NCBI GenBank assembly: GCA_025363775.1
Contig: JANYLG010000192.1
Location: forward strand, 1 to 32,395
DNA from: Acidobacteriota bacterium
GTDB lineage: Bacteria > Acidobacteriota > Vicinamibacteria > Vicinamibacterales > Fen-181
Reading direction: 5' to 3'
DNA: 32,395 nucleotides
A program made the position numbers and the translations under genes. Under the pieces are notes generated by a model. It was not told the origin of the DNA. It made no database searches and saw only the letters and a list, made by a program, of their open reading frames with translations. Below are positions 19,224 to 28,066 of this stretch, piece after piece. Positions within the stretch are counted from its first letter, which is position 1. Each line of letters begins with the position of its first letter.

Positions 19224-20387
19224 CTATTCGAAGGTGCCCCTGGCGAGCGCGACGCCCGCCTTCATCAGCCAGCGGCCCCGGGCGACGACGCTGTGGATCT
19301 CGAGATCCCCCGGCGTCAGCAACACCAGGTCGGCAGCGTGACCGGCTGCCAGCTGGCCCTTTCCGCGCAGCCTGAGGATGCGCGCGGGATTGGACGTGAT
19401 GACCGACAGCGCCACGTCCAGCGGCACCCGCTCCTGGAGCACGGCGTCGCGCACTTCCGGGAAGAGGCTGGTGACACGGCCCACGCCGACGCCGACCGTC
19501 CGGCCCTGCGCGTCGAAGTTCGGCAGGCTCCCCTGCCCGTCCGACGTGAAGGTGATCTGCGTCCCCGCCACGCCTGCGTCGAGCATGCGGCGCAGCCCCT
19601 GGCTGCACTTCACCTCGCCCTCCGCGATGTACGCCGGGACCGTGGACGTGGTGAAGTCCACGAACCCCCCGGCCTTCGCGTGCGCGATCCCCTCCTCGAA
19701 CAGGCCCGGGTTGCGGTTGATGTGGGTGGGCAGGAACTGCGTGGCCGGAATCTCGGTCTCGGCGATAACGCGGCGTAGCAGATCCAGCCCCCGGCGGCCA
19801 TCCCCGAGGTGGATGTTGACGATACCCGCCTTGCCCGAGAGGATGCCTCCGCGGCGCGATTCGGCCGCAAGGCGGACGAACTCGTCGAAGGTCGGTTGCG
19901 TCGAGCGGTGATCGGAAATGGCGACCTCGCCCACGCCGATGATCTTGTCCACGAACAGCAGGTCGCGTTCGATGCTGCCGGTGAGTGTCTGCAGCGGGAC
20001 GGCGTAGTGGCCGGTGAGCACGAACGTGCTGATGCCCTCCTCGTCGAGGCCACGGGCCTTCGCCAGGAGACCGGCGAGGCTGCGTGTGACGCCATCGGTT
20101 CCGAGGCAGCCGACCACGGTCGTCACGCCGCCGCGAATCGCGTCGGACAGCGCCAGCTCTGGCGTTCGCGTGGCGTACCCGCCCTCTCCGCCGCCCCCGA
20201 GGATGTGAACGTGGGCGTCCACGAAGCCGGGCACGGCGACGAACCCGGCGGCGTCGAACACCTCGCAGTACTCAACCGGCATGCGAATCTCCGGCTCCAC
20301 GCGCAGGACCCGGCCGCCAGCCATCAGCACATCCACTCGGCCGGCCCGAGCGGGCGTGTAGACCTCGGCGTTCTTGATCAACAGCAT
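19224..20387 (-). CDS. iadA: Isoaspartyl dipeptidase
   Basis: VPGFVDAHVHILGGGGEGGYATRTPELALSDAIRGGVTTVVGCLGTDGVTRS...LTGHYAVPLQTLTGSIERDLLFVDKIIGVGEVAISDHRS...HLGDG...PTHINRN...FTSDGQGSLPNFD. Confidence 0.92.
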   Translation of the reverse strand: MLLIKNAEVYTPARAGRVDVLMAGGRVLRVEPEIRMPVEYCEVFDAAGFVAVPGFVDAHVHILGGGGEGGYATRTPELALSDAIRGGVTTVVGCLGTDGVTRSLAGLLAKARGLDEEGISTFVLTGHYAVPLQTLTGSIERDLLFVDKIIGVGEVAISDHRSTQPTFDEFVRLAAESRRGGILSGKAGIVNIHLGDGRRGLDLLRRVIAETEIPATQFLPTHINRNPGLFEEGIAHAKAGGFVDFTTSTVPAYIAEGEVKCSQGLRRMLDAGVAGTQITFTSDGQGSLPNFDAQGRTVGVGVGRVTSLFPEVRDAVLQERVPLDVALSVITSNPARILRLRGKGQLAAGHAADLVLLTPGDLEIHSVVARGRWLMKAGVALARGTFE

Positions 20388-20417
20388 CGACAGCTCCCTG
20401 ACCGGCTCAGCCTCCGC

Positions 20418-21767
20418 CTACAGCGCGACCTCCGCGTACCAGCCCTTGACGGTGATCTTCGTTCCGTACGGCTCGGACAGCTTCTGGATCTTCTCGAACA
20501 TCTCCTTCGCCCGCTGATCGGTCACCAGCCGGGGCACGCCGTAGAGCGGCCCCTCGTCGTCGATTGCGATCGGGATCAGCTGGATCTTCCGCAGCTTGTC
20601 GCCGTTGACCGTCATTCGCACCAGCACGCCTTCCATCGTCTCCGGCGTGTCCCTCCGGTCCCACACCGACACGTTGGTCGGGCGTTCCAGCTCGGTGTCA
20701 CGCTGGTGGATCAGGTCGATCGGGATCTTGTCGGGCGTCCGGTACTGATAGATGAAGTCCGAGAGGCTGAAGAAGATCGGCTTGCCCTTGTAGATTTCGA
20801 TGCCGCGCAGCACGTGGGGCCCGCTGCCAAGCACCATGTCTGCGCCCGCGTCGATCGCTCTCCGGTACATGATCTCGTCGTTGGCCGGCGTCTTGTTCTG
20901 GATGCCGTAGACCCGGTGGTGGCTGACGTCGTGATTGTGGAGGGAGACCATGAGGAGGTCGGCGTGCCGCCTCGCCACCACGATGTCGTCTTCCATCGCC
21001 TGGACGTCGCCCTCGAGCGGCCCCTCGACCGATTCGACCTTGCCGTCCTTCGCCACGAGGATCATCGCCGGATCGATCGTGGCAAGCGAGGGTGCGTTCG
21101 GGTCCGCGCTGCGGTACTTGTTCGTCCAGTACCGCATGTACGACAGCAGCGAGAACCGGGTCGTCCGGCTCTGCACCCGGTGCGTGCCGGGCGCGTGCGC
21201 CGCGGCGAGCGTCGCGCCCGCCCCGGCGTGCGTGATGCTGGTCAGATCGAGCGCGCGCAGGCACTCCTTCAGCCCCTCGGGGCCGAAGTCGAGGGCGTGG
21301 TTGTTCGCCATGCTGACCATATTGATGCCGATGCTGGCGACCTCCCACGCGAACTCCCGCGGCGCCCGGAAGTTGTAGAACGGCCGCTGCAGCTCCGGGT
21401 GCTCGTTGATCGAGAACTCGAGGTTCCCATAGCCGATGTCCGCTTCCTGCATGATGCGGAAGAGGCCCTTGCGGTTGGGATCCGGCAGGTCGCTGATCTT
21501 CTGGTTGAAGATCATGTCGCCGACGGCGGTGATGATGGTGTCGCCAGGCTCCTCTTTGATGAGCTGCGTAATCCGCTCGTCCCAGTTGACGGTGGCTGGC
21601 GCCTCCTTGGGCCGGACGAGGCGGTTGTAGACCGACCGGCTCTGGTCCCACGTGATCTTGCCCTGCGGGGCCTGCGCGAGGCCAGCGTCGCCGGCCAGGA
21701 GCAGGAACCCGGCCAACCAGACTGGCACACAGAAGACCTTCAGCAGACCCCGCCAGTTCGCACTCAT
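20418..21767 (-). CDS. CapA-family (poly-gamma-glutamate synthesis / metallophosphatase-like) protein, secreted
   Basis: Signal peptide; DTIITAVGDMIFNQKISDLPDPN...ADIGYGNLEFSINE...ISMANNHALDFGPEGLKECLRALD-type region...GADMVLGSGPHVLRGIEIYKGKPIFFSLSDFIYQ. Confidence 0.88.
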   Translation of the reverse strand: MSANWRGLLKVFCVPVWLAGFLLLAGDAGLAQAPQGKITWDQSRSVYNRLVRPKEAPATVNWDERITQLIKEEPGDTIITAVGDMIFNQKISDLPDPNRKGLFRIMQEADIGYGNLEFSINEHPELQRPFYNFRAPREFAWEVASIGINMVSMANNHALDFGPEGLKECLRALDLTSITHAGAGATLAAAHAPGTHRVQSRTTRFSLLSYMRYWTNKYRSADPNAPSLATIDPAMILVAKDGKVESVEGPLEGDVQAMEDDIVVARRHADLLMVSLHNHDVSHHRVYGIQNKTPANDEIMYRRAIDAGADMVLGSGPHVLRGIEIYKGKPIFFSLSDFIYQYRTPDKIPIDLIHQRDTELERPTNVSVWDRRDTPETMEGVLVRMTVNGDKLRKIQLIPIAIDDEGPLYGVPRLVTDQRAKEMFEKIQKLSEPYGTKITVKGWYAEVAL

Positions 21768-21849
21768 GATGCCTCCTCGGCCCTTCTCAAAGCCGGGTGC
21801 ATTCTACCAGCGTCGCATCGATTCAGGCGGGATCTTTTCTGACGAGAGC

Positions 21850-23892
21850 CTACTCCTTCCCGGGCAACTCCGGCTTCGCAAAGTCCGGCAGCGGGTCACC
21901 AAAGATGTAGTGATTGAACCACCCCAGGTTGTGCTCCATCACGGCGCGCATCGCCTTCGGCTTGGTGATGCCGTGGCCGAAGCCCTTGTAGACGACCATC
22001 TCGGCCGTCACACCCCGATCCTCCAGCCCCTGGCGGAGCTCGTACGCGTTGGCGATCGGCACACGACGATCCAGCTCACCGTGCTGGATCAGCGTGGGGG
22101 TCCTGGCCTGCTTGATGTACGTCATCGGCGAGGTCTTCGCATAGATCTCCGGGTCGGCCGCCGGGTCGGCGCCAAGGTACTGGACGGTGAAGGGGGTGAT
22201 GTCGGTGTTGTAGTAGTAGGTGGCCCAGTTGGAGATGCCAGCGCCGACCGAGATCGCGGCGAACGCGTCACTCGAGGTCGTCAGGAACGCCGAGATGTAC
22301 CCGCCCTGGCTCCAGCCCATGCACCCCACGCGCTTGGGGTCCACCCATCCGAGCTTGACCAGGTGATCCACGCCGGACAGCACGTCCCAGGCGTCGCCCA
22401 CGCCGAGATTGCGCACGTTGAGCTGCCGGAACTTCTCCCCGTATCCGGCGCTGCCGCGGTAGTTGACTTTCAGGATCAGCGCGCCCCTCTCCGCCCAGAT
22501 GTCCGACGGATAGGTGCGCGTGTCGATCATCGTCGGCCGATCCACCCCGGTCGGACCGCCATGGATGATGCAGAGGAGCGGGTACTTCCTGGCCGCGTCG
22601 AAGTCGGCGGGCTTGATCAGCACTCCTTCGATCTCTGTCCCGTCCTTGCTCTTCCACGAGATGACCTCGCGACGACCCAGTCGGTAGCCGCTCACCTGGT
22701 CGGTCATCGTCGTCAGACGACGAGGCGCAAACGGCTGGATCGACGACACGTAGATCTCGCTCAGCGTCGTGGGCGAAGCCGCCGTAAAGACCACCGACCT
22801 GCCGTCCCTGGTGACGCTGGCCCCTCCGAGCATCAATGTATCCGGCTGGCTGAGACGCGTCGTCTTGCCCGTCGTCGGATCCACCCGGAACAAGTGGGAG
22901 GCTGTCTTCTGTGACGCCCCGAAGTAGATCCCGTCGGCGTACCAGTCGATCAGCCCCGGCTGCTCGTCGAATCCGTCGGTGATCGAGCGCGGCACGCCCC
23001 CTTCGACTGGCACGACCGCGAGCCGGCTGTTGGCGTGGAAGGACTTCGGGTTCCCCATCGCCGACGAGAACACCAGCATCCGGCCATCGGGCGACCACCG
23101 GGGACCGTTGTCCGGCCCCGCGAGGTCCACGACCTTTCGAACCGCGTTCGTGGACAGATCCAGGAGGTAGATATCGGCGGTGCCGTTTTGCACGAGGTCG
23201 GGGTTGACCGTGGCGCTGAACGCGATGCGCCGGTTATCGGGAGACCACGAGAACGAGGACACGGTGTAGTCCTTGCCCTTGGTGCGCTGCGTGCCTGCGA
23301 CGGGCGCTGCGAGCGCCTCTGCCACGTCGAACGTCCGCAGATGCTGGTGCGCGTACTCGCGGCGCACAACCTCGAAATCGCCCAGGTGGTCCCTGCGCGC
23401 CTTGACGTCCTTCTCGTTGACATCGCTCGTGGTGAAGGCGATCTGCCGGCCGTCGCCGGACCAGGCGTAGCCGCCCGCGCCGTTCTCGGCGTTGGTCAAC
23501 TGCACCGCCTCGCCGCCGTCGGGACGGATGACGAAGATCTGGCTCTTGTCACCCACGCGAGAACTGGTGAACGCCAGCCAGGCTCCGTCGGGCGACCACC
23601 CCGGACTGGCGCACGACTTGTCACCGCGCGTCACCTGGAAGTTCCGGCCGGACGCCACGTGCACGAGCCAGATCTGGGTGACGAACGCGTCCTGCTTCCA
23701 GTCGGCCGAGCTGACGGTGTAGGCCACCCAGGTGCCGTCAGGCGACACCTGGGGGCTGCCGAGGGTCTTCAGGTTGAGGAGGTCATCGATCGCTGGAACC
23801 TGCGTGGCGCTCGTCTGGGCGACGGCGGACCACGGCAGTGCCGCGAGAGCCAGGAAGAGCAAGGCCAGCAGGCGCTTCTTCGTCATTGTCAT
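21850..23892 (-). CDS. S9-family prolyl oligopeptidase / acylaminoacyl peptidase-like
   Basis: MTMTKKRLLALLFLALAALPWSAVAQ signal peptide; WD40-like propeller repeats (SPDGTWVAYT, SPDGRMLVFS); CIIHGGPTG; GCMGWSQGGYISAFLTT; PTLIQHGELDRRVPIANAYELRQGLE; GFGHGITKPKA. Confidence 0.93.
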   Translation of the reverse strand: MTMTKKRLLALLFLALAALPWSAVAQTSATQVPAIDDLLNLKTLGSPQVSPDGTWVAYTVSSADWKQDAFVTQIWLVHVASGRNFQVTRGDKSCASPGWSPDGAWLAFTSSRVGDKSQIFVIRPDGGEAVQLTNAENGAGGYAWSGDGRQIAFTTSDVNEKDVKARRDHLGDFEVVRREYAHQHLRTFDVAEALAAPVAGTQRTKGKDYTVSSFSWSPDNRRIAFSATVNPDLVQNGTADIYLLDLSTNAVRKVVDLAGPDNGPRWSPDGRMLVFSSAMGNPKSFHANSRLAVVPVEGGVPRSITDGFDEQPGLIDWYADGIYFGASQKTASHLFRVDPTTGKTTRLSQPDTLMLGGASVTRDGRSVVFTAASPTTLSEIYVSSIQPFAPRRLTTMTDQVSGYRLGRREVISWKSKDGTEIEGVLIKPADFDAARKYPLLCIIHGGPTGVDRPTMIDTRTYPSDIWAERGALILKVNYRGSAGYGEKFRQLNVRNLGVGDAWDVLSGVDHLVKLGWVDPKRVGCMGWSQGGYISAFLTTSSDAFAAISVGAGISNWATYYYNTDITPFTVQYLGADPAADPEIYAKTSPMTYIKQARTPTLIQHGELDRRVPIANAYELRQGLEDRGVTAEMVVYKGFGHGITKPKAMRAVMEHNLGWFNHYIFGDPLPDFAKPELPGKE

Positions 23893-23922
23893 TGTCGTCT
23901 CCGAACGGGGTCGGGTGGAATT

Positions 23923-23936
23923 AGCCCAATTGGGCT
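23923..23936. promoter_or_regulatory. 14-bp perfect palindrome upstream of the S9 peptidase gene
   Basis: AGCCCAATTGGGCT, self-complementary, about 30 bp upstream of the ATG at 23892, in the 264-bp divergent interval with tdh. Confidence 0.35.
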
Positions 23937-24156
23937 GCCTGGCAAAACGGAATTGTAATCCAGCTGATTGGTACCAGAGCCCACTTTCGTGAACACCTCC
24001 CCCAATCCACTTCACGAACGGCGAGCGCACGCCGTGCATCCCGCCCCCGGTGTCAGACGTGCGCGCCACACCAGAAGTTCGCCTTCCCGGCGCCTGCCCA
24101 GCACGCCTGCCCAGCGCTTCGGCCGCACAACGAATCGTGATACCCTCGTCGCCGAT

Positions 24157-25197
24157 ATGATCAAGACCATGCGCGCTCTCGTCAAGGCCGAGCGCGGCCC
24201 CGGACTCGTCATGCAGGAAGTGCCGGTTCCGGAGATCGGCCCGAACGACGTGCTGATCCGCATCCACAAGAGCGCGATCTGCGGCACGGACGTCCACATC
24301 TGGAAGTGGGACGCGTGGGCCCAGAAGACGATCCCGGTGCCGATGCACGTGGGCCACGAATACGTGGGCATCATCGAGCAGGTCGGCATCGCCGTCGTCG
24401 GCTACCAGCCGGGCGACCGGGTGTCTGGTGAAGGGCACATCGTGTGCGGCCACTGCCGCAACTGCCGTGCCGGCAAACGCCACCTGTGTCCGAACACCGT
24501 CGGCGTCGGTGTGAACCGGCCGGGCAGCTTCGCCGAATACCTCTGCCTGCCCGCGTTCAACCTGTTCAAGGTCCCCAAGGAAATCCCCGACGATATCGCC
24601 TCGATCTTCGACCCGTTCGGCAACGCGGTCCACACCGCCTTGTCCTACAACCTGGTGGGCGAGGACGTCCTCATCACCGGCGCGGGCCCGATTGGCATCA
24701 TGGCCGTGGCCATCTGCAAGAAGGCCGGCGCCCGTCACGTCGTCATCACCGATGTGAACGACTATCGCCTCTGCCTGGCCCGGACCCTGGGCGCGACGAG
24801 GGCGGTGGATCCCACGAAGACCGATCTCCGGTCCGTGATGAAGGACCTGGGGATGACCGAGGGCTTCGACGTCGGCCTCGAGATGAGCGGAGCGGGCGTC
24901 GCGTTCCAGTCGATGATCGACTCGATGGCCAACGGCGGCCGGGTCGCGCTCCTCGGGATTTTCGGGGAGCAGGTCGCGATTGACTGGGGCAAGGTCATCT
25001 TCAAGGGGCTGTTCCTGAAGGGCATCTACGGACGCGAGATGTTCGAGACCTGGTACAAGATGGCCGCGATGGTGCAGTCGGGCCTCGATGTGAGCCCGGT
25101 CATCACCCACCGCTTCCAGATTGAACGGTTCGCCGAGGGCTTCGAGGCGATGATCAGCGGCCAGTCGGGCAAGGTGGTCCTCGACTGGGGCGTCTAG
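24157..25197 (+). CDS. tdh: L-threonine 3-dehydrogenase (zinc alcohol dehydrogenase family)
   Basis: [69 protein letters not shown]...[14 protein letters not shown]...[36 protein letters not shown]. Confidence 0.94.
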   Translation: MIKTMRALVKAERGPGLVMQEVPVPEIGPNDVLIRIHKSAICGTDVHIWKWDAWAQKTIPVPMHVGHEYVGIIEQVGIAVVGYQPGDRVSGEGHIVCGHCRNCRAGKRHLCPNTVGVGVNRPGSFAEYLCLPAFNLFKVPKEIPDDIASIFDPFGNAVHTALSYNLVGEDVLITGAGPIGIMAVAICKKAGARHVVITDVNDYRLCLARTLGATRAVDPTKTDLRSVMKDLGMTEGFDVGLEMSGAGVAFQSMIDSMANGGRVALLGIFGEQVAIDWGKVIFKGLFLKGIYGREMFETWYKMAAMVQSGLDVSPVITHRFQIERFAEGFEAMISGQSGKVVLDWGV

Positions 25198-25217
25198 CGT
25201 GTCTCACACCGCGGAGC

Positions 25218-26030
25218 TCAGAACACGACGACCTTCGTGACCTTTCCCTGCCGGAACGTGATCACCTGGTTCTTCAGGTCCTTCAGCTCGTACTGCCACT
25301 TCTCGATCGGGTCTTCGCCCGACACGTCCACCGTCTTCGTCTTCGGCTCCCCGAGGATGGCGAAGACGGTCTTCTTGTCCATGCCGACGGTGATCTGCCC
25401 GCGCTCCGCGGCGTCGCGGTCGTGGGGCGACAGGTCGCGCCGTGCGATTTCCTGCTTCAGCGAGGACGCGTCCACCAGTGGCTCGAGGTACGCCGCGAGC
25501 CGCGCCAGGTTGTCCACGTCGGCCTCGGTCACCGGCCGGTCGAACCGCAGGTTGATCCGCGAGCCGCCCGGAACCTTGCCGTTCGCCCCCTTCCGCTGTT
25601 CGCGCTGCTTCTCGGTGGTGGACATGTAGTCGCCCCACGTCCCGAAGCCACCGCCGTTCAGGTGGAGTTCGAGGTGCTTGGCCTTCAGAACGACCGTCGT
25701 GATGGTGGCGGGCTCGCCGATCTCGATCCCGACGCCATTGTCCTTGATCGTGCGCGTAATCACACGCTGGTCCCACGTCCCGTCGATGTGGAGATCGACG
25801 CCGAGGTTCGAGGCAGGGAAGGTGATCTTCGCCACCAACCGCTTGTTCAACAGCACGCGATCGAGCCGTTGCTGGCACCGGTCGCGGGCCTCTCCGTCCA
25901 GCTGTTCCTGCGCCGACACGGTCGTGCCAAGGTCGAGCGTGACCAGCGCGGCCGCCAGGACAAGCCAATACGGTTGGAACATCCCCTGCCTCCTCGCAAA
26001 ACGGACGGAATTGTCACGTGTGAGGTTCAT
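25218..26030 (-). CDS. Secreted hypothetical protein with C-terminal SmpA/BamE-like repeat
   Basis: Signal-like N-terminus ending VSAQ; C-terminal GQITVGMDKKTVFAILGEPKTKTVD...EKWQYELKDLKNQVITFRQGKVTKVVVF resembles SmpA/BamE-like small domains. Confidence 0.65.
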   Translation of the reverse strand: MNLTRDNSVRFARRQGMFQPYWLVLAAALVTLDLGTTVSAQEQLDGEARDRCQQRLDRVLLNKRLVAKITFPASNLGVDLHIDGTWDQRVITRTIKDNGVGIEIGEPATITTVVLKAKHLELHLNGGGFGTWGDYMSTTEKQREQRKGANGKVPGGSRINLRFDRPVTEADVDNLARLAAYLEPLVDASSLKQEIARRDLSPHDRDAAERGQITVGMDKKTVFAILGEPKTKTVDVSGEDPIEKWQYELKDLKNQVITFRQGKVTKVVVF

Positions 26031-26090
26031 TGTACCAGAGGTCGCGGCGGCGTAGGCCGGAGGTATAATTCGAAGAGGGGGAGGAAACCA

Positions 26091-26657
26091 ATGAAGAGCT
26101 CGTTACACTTCCCAGTCAAGCGCGCCCGGCAGGCAACCGCGTGCGCCTTGATCGTTGCCTGCCTGCTGGCGTGGCCGACGAACGCCCGAGCGCAGAGCGC
26201 CGACGAAGGTACTCTCATCCTGGCACCCGGCGTGCTGCCCAACGCGATCGAGCCAGCCAGGGTGCTTGGGAGCACTTGCGGCGGCGACACCTCCGCGGGC
26301 GGGTTCTGGGTCGGGCATCAGGCGGCACAACAGTCGAACGGTCCGGCGACGAGCCAGATTCGTCGTTCGGTGGCAAATCTGGACCTCCAGGCGATCACGA
26401 TTGCCGACCGGAAGCTCACGCCCGACGCGCAGCGGTCATACCGGGGGCGGCGCGGACGCCGGAATTCCGGCGACCGCGCGGTGATGGGCCTGGTGCTCGG
26501 TGCGATCGGTGGCCTCGTCGTCGGCGGTGTCATCGGCTCACAAATCTCAGCCCACTCTTGCCGCTGCGACAATCCAGAGCTCCACGGCTTCCTTATCGGA
26601 GCGCCGATTGGGGCAGTCGTGGGCGGGTTCCTGGGCTATGCCATCGCCGCGCGCTAG
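26091..26657 (+). CDS. Secreted glycine-zipper-containing hypothetical protein
   Basis: ATG with GAGGA upstream; signal peptide ...TNARAQ; two Gly-rich hydrophobic segments VMGLVLGAIGGLVVGGVIGSQIS and FLIGAPIGAVVGGFLGYAIAAR; two Cys (HSCRCDNPE) between them. Confidence 0.7.
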   Translation: MKSSLHFPVKRARQATACALIVACLLAWPTNARAQSADEGTLILAPGVLPNAIEPARVLGSTCGGDTSAGGFWVGHQAAQQSNGPATSQIRRSVANLDLQAITIADRKLTPDAQRSYRGRRGRRNSGDRAVMGLVLGAIGGLVVGGVIGSQISAHSCRCDNPELHGFLIGAPIGAVVGGFLGYAIAAR

Positions 26658-27041
26658 CAGCCCGTCGCGAGAGCGCGCAGCGAATAATCCTCGCGCAGAC
26701 CCGTTGACTGCGCTGCGGTGTGAGTCGTGCAGGTAGAGCGGACCTGTGCCGCACTGAGGACTATCGTTGAAATCGGCCCGGTCTTTCTCGCAGCGAGGCC
26801 GGCCCAGGTGCGCACGACCAGGCGGAAAAACGGTCGTCCACCACTCCAACCCACTCGAGATCGTGCGTGACAGCCATCACCGGGCAACGCGAGTCGGGCC
26901 AGTCTGACCCGTTGGCCGCCAGGTAGTTGAACACCGCGGCGCTCGCTCCGATCCGGTCGGCCGAAATCGTGCGTCAAACACCGGGGCGCCACCACGGAAC
27001 GAGTGGCGCGGCCCCCGCGGCGATCCGCGTTGCGATCCCGG

Positions 27042-27600
27042 CTACGCCGAGGTCGCTGTGTCGGCTGAGTATCCCGCACGCTGTTTCGCTTCAGCAGCGC
27101 TCAGCCGGAACACGGCCAAGGCCCCGGCTACGCCTGCGAGAAGGTCGACGCCGACATGCAATACCTGGCCCGGTTCAGGCTGCCCAGGGCCACGAACAGG
27201 ACCGCGAGCTGAAGGCCTACGAACGCCGTGCGCAGGATCCCCTTGATGCCCTGATATGCGTGCCCGATTCCGAACACGATCGCGCCAGCCACGACTGCAA
27301 CCCATGTCGAGCCGGTGGCCACGCGGAGAATGTTCACCAGCCAGCCCCGGTAGAGCAGTTCCTCACAGATACCTGCCGTCAGACACACGCATACGAAGGC
27401 TGCCATCTCTACGCCGGAGGCTGGCATCAGTCTCCGCAGGCGTCCGACTGCAGCAACGAGAGCCGGCAGCTGCGCGCGCCGCAGCCGCCACAGGACGATC
27501 CCGGACACCACGGCCAGGACAAGAAGGAGCGCAGAGGTGACAACGAAGGTCAGGTGTGCATCTCCAAGACGTTCACCGGCATCGCTTGCGGAAAGGCCGT
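27042..27600 (-). pseudogene. CPBP (CAAX-like) intramembrane metalloprotease, frameshifted and N-terminally truncated
   Basis: GLSASDAGERLGDAHLTFVVTSALLLVLAVVSGIVLWRL...TAGICEELLYRGWLVNIL...IVFGIGHAYQGIKGILRTAFVGLQLAVLFVALGSL, then the frame changes near 27165-27180 to (P)GQVLHVGVDLLAGVAGALAVFRLSAAEAK. Confidence 0.75.
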
Positions 27601-27610
27601 GACGCCGTGA

Positions 27611-27870
27611 TCGTCTTCGCCGGCAATCGCGCTCGGGTCCGCCGCGCTGTTCGGCGTCTCGATGGCCCTCGATGCGTTTCTCGCCGGGATCGTTGTCGGG
27701 CGGACAGACTATAGCTTGCGAGCGGCGTCTGAGGCGCTGCCGATGCGCGACGCGTTCGGGGTCCTGTTCTTCGTGTCCATCGGCATGCTGATCGATCCTC
27801 GCGACCCGATTGCCCGGCCTGGTCGAACGGTGGGCCGCTCGTCTGGAATGGCAGAGGCGGCTCGGACCGC
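27611..27870 (+). pseudogene. KefB-type (CPA2) cation:proton antiporter remnant
   Basis: AIALGSAALFGVSMALDAFLAGIVVGRTDYSLRAASEALPMRDAFGVLFFVSIGMLIDPR matches an internal CPA2 block; no N-terminus. A different frame continues RLPGLVERWAARLEWQRRLGP, like the end of the membrane domain. Confidence 0.72.
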
Positions 27871-28066
27871 AAGTGTCGCCGCAGGAAGGGTCGGCCGCGG
27901 ATCGACCTCATCCCGACAATTGTCGCGCGGATCCTGGCCGTCAGGCGGTGGTCGTCCGGCACACCACCCGGTGTCCGGAGTCCGTGCCCTTGATCTTCTC
28001 TTTCGCGACGAGTTCCGATACGATTGCGACCAACCGTGATGAGATCATAAGGAGCGACCCGGGATT

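Noticed and set aside
19809-21842. 677-aa plus-strand ORF antisense to iadA and capA
   Set aside because: Shadow ORF spanning two confident genes; low-complexity Arg/Asp/Val/His composition.
23893-25110. N-terminal extension of the 1086-aa ORF containing the S9 peptidase
   Set aside because: Antisense to tdh; the genuine start with a signal peptide is the ATG at 23892.
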